A stretch of 6,421 nt of DNA, from contig JBAZMG010000055.1 of NCBI GenBank assembly GCA_041649895.1, positions 1-6,421 on the forward strand. The letters are read 5' to 3'. Under the pieces are notes generated by a model. The model ran no database searches. It saw only the letters and a program-made list of their open reading frames with translations, and was not told the DNA's origin. This document shows, piece by piece, positions 1 through 6,159 of the stretch. Positions within the stretch are counted from its first letter, which is position 1, and every line of letters begins with the position of its first letter. The stretch comes from STD1-204 sp041649895. Its GTDB lineage: Bacteria; Patescibacteriota; Minisyncoccia; Minisyncoccales; Minisyncoccaceae. Made by a program: the position numbers and the translations under genes.

Positions 1-351
1 TACATAACCTACAGCTTTGCCTTTCTTACATTGCTGGCTTTCGTGCCTCATAATATCAAGCCCTACAGCTTCAAACGCTTGAGCACCACACTGCAACGTT
101 TGGTACACAATCTGCTGGCCATTACTGTGTTCCTTTCTTTACCCACTTTGATTATATTGTTTCAATCAGCCATAATTGAATCAATGCCTTTCCTGGGAAT
201 TGCCGGACTGATACTGATCGGAGGAACATTGGTCCTTACGGCCGTCTATATTATCCGGCAGGGAGTCAATGGTATTAGCGAGATCTTTTTCATAAACGGC
301 ATCAGTTTCTGGACGGTTTTTGTCACAATTTATACCGTGCTGTTCGGATAA
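1..351 (+). CDS. Multipass inner-membrane protein, 3' end only (possibly DUF998-like)
   Basis: The reading frame is open from the first base of the window and ends at TAA 349-351, giving the last 116 residues of a protein whose start lies outside. The visible part is very hydrophobic: a partial segment at residues 1-16, then three likely transmembrane helices at about 45-65, 70-92 and 97-115. A basic loop (PHNIKPYSFKRLSTTLQR) comes before the motif LVHNLLA. A helix with a His-Asn pair, then a G-x-x-x-I-S-E-I-F loop entering the last helix, resembles the C-terminal half of DUF998 membrane proteins, which have no established function. That family call is from memory and is tentative; membrane localisation is much safer. 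The gene converges on the tip-protein gene with only 4 bp between the stop codons, so it is probably unrelated to the pilus operon. Confidence 0.7.
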   Translation, partial: YITYSFAFLTLLAFVPHNIKPYSFKRLSTTLQRLVHNLLAITVFLSLPTLIILFQSAIIESMPFLGIAGLILIGGTLVLTAVYIIRQGVNGISEIFFINGISFWTVFVTIYTVLFG

Positions 352-355
352 AAAA

Positions 356-2818
356 TTATTGTCTAACGCACCGGACAAATTTTCCGGAATCCTGTGTTAT
401 GCCGGCCGTTGTGACATTAGGGATTGGTAAAACACCCAATGATCCGTCTCCTATGGCAAACTCGGCATGTGCTACTGCTGTGGACCCGGAGGCTCCGCGG
501 GCCCAATACCAGGCAGATGGTGCCCCCGTAACCGCATAATCCAAGGCTCCGCTGTTTGTTCCGTCCCGGATGCCATATCCGTCCCAACCCATTGGAAAAA
601 ACAAGTTGGCACTTCCTGTACCGATCATCAATGCTCCAATTGCCACTCCCATATCATCAAAGACGTAACCGGGAAGCATCAGGGAAGAAGAAAGACTCGT
701 ATATTGAGCGGATGTAGCCACAACATACCCGTCAGGGCAGGGTCCCCTGCTGTTTGTTGTTACATTCCAGTTATAAATATTTTTAGTAACTGTAGCCCAT
801 CCGGTCAAAAGGTTTGCATTAGGATTTCCAGCTACTGTAAGGGTTAATTCCAATTTTTGGGTATTTGCATCACCCGGTCCGGGAACTGACGGATGCATGC
901 CGCCGTTATTTCCCCATTTAAAGAACCAGCCGGTATGAGTGGGAAAGGTTGTAAGATATGTGCCGAATTGTTTTGAAGGTGCAAAAGGATTCTGTTTAAA
1001 ACCAGCATCAGCACCAACATTTCCCAAGGCATTAAACGTGGACCACCAAGTGCCGCCGGCCGTCATTTGCACATCGCCGTATCCCTGGCGGACATAGACA
1101 ATGTGTTCCAACATCCCGTCTTCATATGTAACCCGGATACTGCCAAATCGGTTGGTTGTAGCCGAAGCTGTCGGACTATCGGCCTGGTAAAAGAAGCGCA
1201 CCTGTGAACCGGCGTTTCCGCCGACAGTCCCGTTAAGCACGGTGTTCCCCGCTGTGTTTCCCAGGCGGATGAAATCCGCACCCTCTTCCACTACGGCCTG
1301 CCACGTTCCCATGGACACAAGAGGTTCAAAAGACAGCGGAAAAGTTTCATTTGTTGTTTTTTGCAATACGATTTCCCTGGCTGTTGTGTTGTCATAATTT
1401 CCGTATACAGCAACGGGATTCATAATACGTGGTGTTTGATAAACTGTTACTGTTACCGGATCATAAGGCCCGTAAGGACCTGTCACGTTTACAACAAAAT
1501 TTGCTGTTCTGCGTCCGGTAACAGACGAATATTCGCTATAAGTAGTCAAAGGAATATTGAACAAGGTGGACGTTACGGTACCGCTGGTGGCGGAAACTTG
1601 AAGGAATCCCCCGTTAGATATATTTGTTACTTCCCAGTTATAAGTAAGCGTTTCTGTTGTTTCGTCTCCTATCCTAATATGTGCGTTACCGCTCAGACCG
1701 CTTTTATACCCCATTAATACTTCCTCTGCTGTTACATTTCCCAGCAATGTTTTTTCCACCCGCCAGGTAACCTCGCTGCGAGCCGTCCCTTTTAGTACCA
1801 GGGTGACTTTGTAATGGGTATTACGTTCTACGTCAAAATCATTTGTTACGTTCTTTCCCAGGAAAAAGCGGTATGTGATGTCACCTTCTTTGGGATCATC
1901 CGGGTTGGCATCACGATATTCGGCTGTTACTTCCAGGTATGAGCAGGTAACATTGGTATACACGTTTTCGGATGTATGTCCGGCTGGTGTTTTTAATGTC
2001 TGGTCGGCATCATATTCACCTAAAGGTTGCCTGTTTTCATACAAGAACAGGGCGGGATTGGCACTGGTATGGGTAGTCAAATCAATGATGGTTCCTGACG
2101 GATCTTCCACAAAGTCGCCTAATGCAACAGCACCCGATGTATCCGTAACCTTATTTCCCCCCAGGCGCATGGTGGCCGGTACATTTTTCAAGGCAATTTT
2201 AACAGGCTTCACTGTGATGTATTCATTCAAAGGCATCGCTGCATCGTTGCGGTCAAAGGCAACTGTAACCATGGCTACCAATCTTTTAACAAATACATCA
2301 AACTCTTTATCACTGGCAATATAAACCGGACTCTCACTTCCGGCATCATCAGGAGACAGCCATCCGAACATGTGATTTTGCGGAATTCCCTGTGCAGACG
2401 CAGTAAAGGTGAAATTTTTCAGATCTGTTATAGTCGGGACATCCCCCTGCATGTTGTATGGCACATTGACTACCACGTAAACATAGCGCATTCCTTCTTC
2501 CGGGACAAGACGATAAACCCCGTCAGCAGAAGGTTCCGGGAAAAACCGGGAAGATTCTGTATCCAGATTACCGTCAACATCGTAAAAAAGAAAATTAACA
2601 GCGTTTTTGCTGTCGTAAGCATTTTGTGCAGATTTTGTTCCGTAATCCACTTCTTTGTTTGCGGGTATATGTACTTTAATGGTCACAGGCACCTTGTTTC
2701 CTATACCGGAAGGTGGCAGTACCGGGTCTTCCTTTCTGCACGAAAGAAGTGCCAGAACCAGCAAAACCGACCAAAGACACTTGATCAGGAAATGAATATC
2801 AACATTCTTAATATTCAT
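356..2818 (-). CDS. Large modular lipoprotein, putative type V pilus tip adhesin (DUF4906/BACON-like)
   Basis: This 820-residue precursor is the last gene of the pilus operon, starting 7 bp after the anchor gene. It begins with a type II signal peptide: hydrophobic 15-26 and lipobox LLSC with Cys27. Residues about 43-185 look like a fimbrillin N-terminal domain (TIKVHIP, then VNFLFYDVDG, and the family-like VKRLVAMVTVAF at 177-188). Residues about 190-345 form a second fimbrillin-like domain ending in a strand with LGKNVTNDFDVERNTHYKV, which resembles DUF4906 proteins. Two Ig/BACON-like repeats follow, about 385-464 and 465-580, ending in VTVYQTP and VYVRQGYGD. The last 240 residues are Trp/Gly/Asn-rich, with CPDGYVVATSAQY near 694 and a terminal GKFVRCVRQ. 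This CP-G-Y...VRC-R pattern is typical of the C-terminal domain of Bacteroidales tip fimbrillins and FISUMP-like proteins. Cys694 and Cys817 could form a disulfide. The role as tip or adhesin is inferred from size, modular build and operon position; the ligand is unknown. A second pilin or a non-pilus surface lipoprotein is less likely. Confidence 0.8.
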   Translation of the reverse strand: MNIKNVDIHFLIKCLWSVLLVLALLSCRKEDPVLPPSGIGNKVPVTIKVHIPANKEVDYGTKSAQNAYDSKNAVNFLFYDVDGNLDTESSRFFPEPSADGVYRLVPEEGMRYVYVVVNVPYNMQGDVPTITDLKNFTFTASAQGIPQNHMFGWLSPDDAGSESPVYIASDKEFDVFVKRLVAMVTVAFDRNDAAMPLNEYITVKPVKIALKNVPATMRLGGNKVTDTSGAVALGDFVEDPSGTIIDLTTHTSANPALFLYENRQPLGEYDADQTLKTPAGHTSENVYTNVTCSYLEVTAEYRDANPDDPKEGDITYRFFLGKNVTNDFDVERNTHYKVTLVLKGTARSEVTWRVEKTLLGNVTAEEVLMGYKSGLSGNAHIRIGDETTETLTYNWEVTNISNGGFLQVSATSGTVTSTLFNIPLTTYSEYSSVTGRRTANFVVNVTGPYGPYDPVTVTVYQTPRIMNPVAVYGNYDNTTAREIVLQKTTNETFPLSFEPLVSMGTWQAVVEEGADFIRLGNTAGNTVLNGTVGGNAGSQVRFFYQADSPTASATTNRFGSIRVTYEDGMLEHIVYVRQGYGDVQMTAGGTWWSTFNALGNVGADAGFKQNPFAPSKQFGTYLTTFPTHTGWFFKWGNNGGMHPSVPGPGDANTQKLELTLTVAGNPNANLLTGWATVTKNIYNWNVTTNSRGPCPDGYVVATSAQYTSLSSSLMLPGYVFDDMGVAIGALMIGTGSANLFFPMGWDGYGIRDGTNSGALDYAVTGAPSAWYWARGASGSTAVAHAEFAIGDGSLGVLPIPNVTTAGITQDSGKFVRCVRQ

Positions 2819-2824
2819 TGGTTT

Positions 2825-2838
2825 TTTAATGCATTAAA
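2825..2838. repeat. Perfect 14-bp palindrome at the anchor/tip gene junction
   Basis: TTTAATGCATTAAA reads the same on both strands. It covers the last codons and stop of the anchor gene (Leu-Met-His-stop), plus one base of the 7-bp gap before the tip gene. As RNA it would give at most a five-pair A-U stem with a four-base loop, too weak for a terminator. It could affect translation restart at the tip gene or be chance; I assign no function. Confidence 0.3.
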
Positions 2839-3710
2839 GGAATCAGTTCTTCTTCATCCCAATTACTTACTTCTATTGTAATATCAAACCCTGTAATAAC
2901 TATTTCTAAGGGGATGTTAATATCACCAATATTTCCCGGGTCAATACCTGCCTGTTGCAATAAAACACCAAGATTTGATTGTTCCATTTCCTGATGATTC
3001 TTATTGTACAGTGTCAGTAAGACGTTGTTCAAATTGTTCCCGCGAAATATGTTGAATACACTGACTATTATTCCCGAAGATTCGTAATAGGTTCCTTCCG
3101 GATAGTAGGTTTGCAGCGGACCGGACGCGCCTTCTGATAACAAGTATTCTGGCAGAAGGTTCTCCAGGGTAAAATAAGCGGGAGGTTCATTGTTTTTAGT
3201 AGCAATGTTTTTCAGACCCTTTACAAGTACTCTGAAGTTAATATGTATAGTTTCAAAATCTATAGTGTCTTCCACAGAGTCATAAGGGGGAATGCTCAAT
3301 CTTTTTCTTCCCAGGTATAGGCTGTCATTACTAATAATTCTTTGACCTGTTTTATATTGAGGACTTGTGAAAGTAAGGGTTTCCATAGATTCTGGAGAAC
3401 AAAGCACAGTATGCTCATAAGCATTGCCAACAGCCACAAGAGAGTAACTTCCCGGAGAAAGATTCAATCCGGTTTTGCATGTTCCGTCACACGCTTCGCC
3501 AATAATTGATTTTTCTTGCACCAAGCGATTATCATCCCCGTAAACCAACAAGGTAACCTGTCCAATATATTGGTTAAACTGACAGTTTATCCCATCGGGG
3601 CAATAACGGAAGGCAATACCTACATTGTCACACTCTTCCGGGGGGTCAAAAATACATCCCCCCAGAAAAGGCAACACAAACAATAACAATGCTGTTCTCC
3701 TGAAAAACAT
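2826..3710 (-). CDS. Mfa2/FimB-family pilus anchor lipoprotein
   Basis: This 294-residue lipoprotein resembles the Mfa2/FimB anchors that hold type V pili on the outer membrane and limit their length. The start MFFRRTALLLFVLPF leads into lipobox LGGC with Cys19. The N-terminal domain has the family pattern Cys-x7-Cys-Asp, IAFRYC, then a strand QVTLLVYGDDNRLV (about 51-64). LSPGSYSLVAVGN (84-96) matches the PG-x-Y-x-x-V-x-x-GN element common in these proteins. A second beta domain spans about 150-285 and ends in ITIEVSNWDEE, like the closing strand of FimB-type proteins. The mature part has six more Cys (27, 37, 43, 74, 78, 104), all in the N-terminal domain, enough for three disulfides. It sits 5 bp after the pilin gene and 7 bp before the tip gene, the usual anchor position in Porphyromonas fim and mfa loci. 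It lacks the TK[A/S] segment seen in its two neighbours, as expected for a subunit that keeps its lipid. By eye the gene is richer in A+T than the tip gene. Confidence 0.85.
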   Translation of the reverse strand: MFFRRTALLLFVLPFLGGCIFDPPEECDNVGIAFRYCPDGINCQFNQYIGQVTLLVYGDDNRLVQEKSIIGEACDGTCKTGLNLSPGSYSLVAVGNAYEHTVLCSPESMETLTFTSPQYKTGQRIISNDSLYLGRKRLSIPPYDSVEDTIDFETIHINFRVLVKGLKNIATKNNEPPAYFTLENLLPEYLLSEGASGPLQTYYPEGTYYESSGIIVSVFNIFRGNNLNNVLLTLYNKNHQEMEQSNLGVLLQQAGIDPGNIGDINIPLEIVITGFDITIEVSNWDEEELIPLMH

Positions 3711-3715
3711 AAATG

Positions 3716-4813
3716 CTATTGGTAAACGGGATCAAGATCTACAGCCACCCAGTCACCTACGGTAATGGAAACATCAAATGTTACGTTTTCACCTACGGGG
3801 TCTTCTGAACCACGTCCTACTACAATGTCCACATTATACAGTTTTCCGGATTGCCAGTTGGAAAACGTAGCTCCCCCGGCATCTGTAAACCCTATAGCCC
3901 GGACAAACCGCAGTTTCATTAAATTGTCATTGATATTCTTGGCAGTATACCTTACCACAATCTCGGGCCCGGCAACCGGTGAAGCCAAAGGGAAGAAATG
4001 ATAGGCAAACACTTTTGTTATATCCAGTCCGGCTGCATTGTAATCGAACATATTATGGCAATATGTGTCCTTGAACAATTCCCGGTCTATGGTATAGGAA
4101 TCCTCCAGTGACCCCTGGGCATTCAGGGTGCCGCCGGTATTGTCGAAAGTAGTTGTTTCGTAAAAATTCCTGATGTAAACACCTTCAAAAGTAACTTCTT
4201 TAATTACAGTATCATCATAATTCAGGGTTATTTGAAAGCGTGACACCAAAGGATTTAAAGACACGGCTGCCGATAACCTGGTTACGTTCCCGTCCTGTGT
4301 AGAGCTGATTTCGGATTCCCCGTACAAAACCAATTCCGAAGGATCGTTATCATATTGTATATCATTAACTAACGCAATAACCTCATCATAAGTTGTTATG
4401 GCTTTCATTGCGGCATCCATATCCCCGGCAAAATTTGCGCTTTTAGGGTTCCCTACTATTTGGACTATGTTCGCATATTTGTATATGTTTTGCAATTGGT
4501 AACCTGCCTTCAGGGCATCTATATCCAGCAATGGATTGGCTGCATCGGCCGTTGTTGCCACGGGAATAATGTGTTTCATGGTCCCGTCTGGAGCAGAAAT
4601 GAAAATATATACTTTCTGGGGTGTGGCAAATTTTGCTCCATCAGCAATCCTTGCATCTGTGATGGCTTTTGTTGTAGGAGCAAAATTGCTGTCATCAAGC
4701 CTAATGTATAGACTTTGTGTGCAATCCTCCCCGATATCAGGGACCGGTTCATTTTTTTCGCAGGAGGCGATCATCAGGATCGCGGCAAGACCTGCAAACA
4801 CGATTTTTTTCAT
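3716..4813 (-). CDS. Mfa1/FimA-like major pilin precursor (type V fimbrillin)
   Basis: This 365-residue lipoprotein precursor is the probable shaft subunit. The signal MKKIVFAGLAAILMIASC has lipobox IASC and Cys18. A linker follows with TTKAITDAR (47-55), the region where related pilins are cut by an Arg/Lys-type protease after reaching the outer membrane. The N-terminal beta domain has KVYIFISAPDGTMKHI (67-82) and YANIVQIVGNPKSA (113-126), the latter like the A-N-V-x-V-V-G-N element of fimbrillins. NPLVSRFQITL (187-197) matches the P-x-V-S/A-R-hydrophobic signature that opens the C-terminal domain. Residues 303-335 (FVRAIG to LYNVDIVV) resemble the G-K-x-Y-x-V closing part, and VTFDVSITVGDWVAVDLDP ends the protein as in Mfa1-type pilins. 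Its size fits major pilins, which run to roughly 350-500 residues. ATG at 4811-4813 gives the signal peptide directly. The gene is second in the operon, 55 bp after the DUF3575 gene. A minor shaft subunit is possible, but no other pilin is present here. Confidence 0.85.
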   Translation of the reverse strand: MKKIVFAGLAAILMIASCEKNEPVPDIGEDCTQSLYIRLDDSNFAPTTKAITDARIADGAKFATPQKVYIFISAPDGTMKHIIPVATTADAANPLLDIDALKAGYQLQNIYKYANIVQIVGNPKSANFAGDMDAAMKAITTYDEVIALVNDIQYDNDPSELVLYGESEISSTQDGNVTRLSAAVSLNPLVSRFQITLNYDDTVIKEVTFEGVYIRNFYETTTFDNTGGTLNAQGSLEDSYTIDRELFKDTYCHNMFDYNAAGLDITKVFAYHFFPLASPVAGPEIVVRYTAKNINDNLMKLRFVRAIGFTDAGGATFSNWQSGKLYNVDIVVGRGSEDPVGENVTFDVSITVGDWVAVDLDPVYQ

Positions 4814-4868
4814 AACATTTCTTGTTAATTGTTTGACTTCGTTTTTAGTGTATAGATATTTTGAGATT
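4814..4868 (-). promoter_or_regulatory. Leader between DUF3575 and pilin genes
   Basis: This 55-bp gap is the longest inside the operon and the only one able to hold a separate promoter or processing site for the pilin. On the minus strand it is A-rich before the start codon (AACAATTAACAAGAAATGTT), the usual translation-initiation context in Bacteroidota. A small inverted repeat, AACA-TTTCT-TGTT on plus, lies at 4814-4826 directly next to the start. I see no clean TAnnTTTG element and no strong terminator, so read-through from the DUF3575 gene is the simplest view. Confidence 0.25.
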
Positions 4869-5426
4869 TTATTTTAACATAAAAATCAATGTAATGCCGG
4901 CCCGTGTAGGCCCAAAATAATGCCTGGTATTGCGTCCGACGGATGGTCCGCAGGGGCGGTTTTCAATAATTTCGTAATCCAAATAACCATATCCGGCCCC
5001 AAGAGAGAATTCCAGACGAAAAACGGGAGTTATGGGCCAATGGTACCCGTAAGCTATTCCTGCCCCGTAAAAAAATCCCTGGTGACGTATGCCATCCAAT
5101 CCCAACCAGGGGATGTTACCTACATTGAACTGGGAAAAAAGACCGTGAATACCTACAAAATGACCCGAAAAAGAAGCCCGGGTCCAATACCTGAACTCGG
5201 GCTGAATCATCCAATGTTTGATCCGTCGGTATTCAGAAAAGTTCCAGGGATTGTAATTTCCGGATACATCCAAGGTAAGGTTGGGAAATATTTCAACCTC
5301 CACTCCCGCATTAATGCTGGTGGTAGCATTATAAAGAATATTTGTTTTCACTGCAAATTTTTGTCCGTATAGCAAAGATGTATGGAGAAATACTACACAG
5401 AAAACAATAAAGATCCTGCACCGCAT
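4869..5426 (-). CDS. DUF3575 outer-membrane-type protein of the pilus locus
   Basis: This 185-residue protein has a signal peptide (about 1-21: MRCRIFIVFCVVFLHTSLLYG, then QKFAVKTN). DUF3575 features run throughout: FAVKTNILYNATTSINAGVEVEIF (24-47), then YNPWNFSEYRRIKHWMIQPEFRYW (58-81), with the typical H-W-x-x-Q-P-E-x-R-Y-W core, then FSGHFVGIHG, QGFFYGAGIAYGYHW (116-130) and FSLGAGYGYLDYE (140-152). Alternating hydrophobic strands with a closing aromatic strand suggest a small outer-membrane beta-barrel. The family has no proven activity but often lies beside Bacteroidales fimbrillin genes, so an accessory role in pilus assembly is inferred. The ATG at 5426 is preferred over an in-frame upstream start at 5609, because the signal peptide begins here and the longer form would lie across the divergent gene. 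It is the first gene of the four-gene minus-strand operon. Confidence 0.85.
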   Translation of the reverse strand: MRCRIFIVFCVVFLHTSLLYGQKFAVKTNILYNATTSINAGVEVEIFPNLTLDVSGNYNPWNFSEYRRIKHWMIQPEFRYWTRASFSGHFVGIHGLFSQFNVGNIPWLGLDGIRHQGFFYGAGIAYGYHWPITPVFRLEFSLGAGYGYLDYEIIENRPCGPSVGRNTRHYFGPTRAGITLIFMLK

Positions 5427-5502
5427 AACATTATTTTGCCTTAAATTTAACGAAAATTGTAAATTAATGCAACTTATATTAAACAGAAAACGTCTTGTAT
5501 TC
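5427..5502. promoter_or_regulatory. Divergent promoter region, pilus operon / DUF2807 gene
   Basis: This 76-bp AT-rich spacer separates two divergent starts, so it should hold a promoter for each side. Near-matches to the Bacteroides -7 element TAnnTTTG occur on both strands, each one base short: TATTTTG at 5432-5438 on plus, and TAAGTTG at about 5470-5476 on minus. No convincing -33 TTTG at the right spacing is visible, so exact promoters are not assigned. Neither start has a good Shine-Dalgarno sequence; both have A-rich leaders (AACAGAAAA before 5503), as is usual in Bacteroidota. Confidence 0.45.
5433..5457. repeat. AT-rich imperfect inverted repeat, possible operator
   Basis: A perfect 10-bp palindrome, TTAAATTTAA (5441-5450), is flanked by ATTTT (5433-5437) and AAAAT (5453-5457). 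These pair if one base of asymmetry is allowed. It starts 7 bp upstream of the DUF3575 start codon, in the divergent spacer. A dimeric regulator could bind here, but such palindromes also arise by chance in AT-rich DNA. Confidence 0.3.
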
Positions 5503-6159
5503 ATGAAAAGAACAACCCTCAATGTAATTATCTTGTTTTCAGCACTTACAAGTGCTTGTTCCGGATTAATTGGCAGCGGCAAAGCCGTAGAGGAAACACG
5601 CACGGTCAATACGGCTTACCGTGGCATAACGGTTGAAAAAGCCATCCGGGTTACTATCTCGGATCAGGTTTCAGCTATCCATGTAAGGGCAGATGAGCTT
5701 TTCATGCCCTTTTTGGAAATTTATGTAGATGACAAGGACATGCTGGTAATCGGTTACACAAAAACCCTGATAGGGTATTCATCAGTATCTACTGAAGTTA
5801 CCATCCCGTATAATCCCCAGTTAAACACCTTCATTGCGTCCGGAGCTTCACGTATAGATACAGATTGCCCCATTACCTTAAACGCGGCTGTTTTTGAAGC
5901 CAGCGGGGCTTCCCTTTTTAATGTTTACGGTTCTGCGATTAACTGCAAGGTTGAATTAAGCGGAGCTTCCCGTTTTGAGGATTTTGATTTCACGGCCATA
6001 ACACTGGATTGCGACCTCTCCGGAGCCAGCCGAATGGATATTACGTGCCAGGGAATTATGAAGATCAAAGCTTCGGGAGCCAGTAGAATATATTACAAAG
6101 GAGACTGTATTATCAATTCCATAGAAACATCAGGCGGCTCGGAAGTTGTCAGACAGTGA
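5503..6159 (+). CDS. DUF2807 (head GIN domain) lipoprotein
   Basis: This 218-residue protein begins MKRTTLNVIILFSALTSAC, a lipoprotein-type signal with Cys19. The lipobox is loose (Thr at -3), so lipidation is likely but not certain. Residues 27-105 carry the DUF2807 opening pattern (ETRTVNTAYRGITVEKAIRVTISD, then IHVRADE and the LEIYVDDKDMLVIGY strand). From about 108 to the end there is a run of short beta repeats, each with S-G-[AG]-S, starting at residues 113, 134, 153, 173, 191 and 210, spaced 18-21 apart. This is the stacked beta-solenoid of the family. The function of DUF2807 proteins is not established; they are cell-envelope proteins common in Bacteroidota. ATG 5503 is chosen over the in-frame ATG at 5467 because it places the signal sequence at the N-terminus. 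The gene is divergent from the pilus operon, and a functional link is unproven. Confidence 0.85.
   Translation: MKRTTLNVIILFSALTSACSGLIGSGKAVEETRTVNTAYRGITVEKAIRVTISDQVSAIHVRADELFMPFLEIYVDDKDMLVIGYTKTLIGYSSVSTEVTIPYNPQLNTFIASGASRIDTDCPITLNAAVFEASGASLFNVYGSAINCKVELSGASRFEDFDFTAITLDCDLSGASRMDITCQGIMKIKASGASRIYYKGDCIINSIETSGGSEVVRQ

Noticed and set aside
371..387. Stem-loop CCGGA-N7-TCCGG near the end of the tip gene as an intrinsic terminator
   Set aside because: The stem is only 5 bp and lies within coding sequence. On the minus strand the T-run (A350-A355 on plus) is about 15 bases further on, and on plus there is no T-run after it. It is not a canonical terminator, though weak termination cannot be excluded.
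844..1281. Minus-strand short frames at 844-1032 and 1063-1281
   Set aside because: They overlap the tip gene on the same strand in another frame. The tip frame is continuous through both, so they are not evidence of a frameshift.
1875..2324. 149-residue plus-strand open frame inside the tip gene
   Set aside because: It lies fully opposite a well-supported protein with domain features and shows no family pattern of its own; it is a shadow frame. The same holds for the plus-strand frames at 467-847, 1361-1717, 2372-2881, 3765-4001, 4460-4877 and 4920-5372.
4814..5502. Invertible (phase-variable) promoter for the pilus operon
   Set aside because: Surface structures in Bacteroidales are often controlled by inversion, so I looked for long inverted repeats flanking the spacers. 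Only short AT-rich ones (10 bp or less per arm) are present, and no invertase gene is visible.
5427..5609. Extended N-terminus for the DUF3575 gene starting at 5609
   Set aside because: The added 61 residues have no signal or family features and lie over the start and signal peptide of the divergent DUF2807 gene. The signal peptide begins cleanly at 5426.
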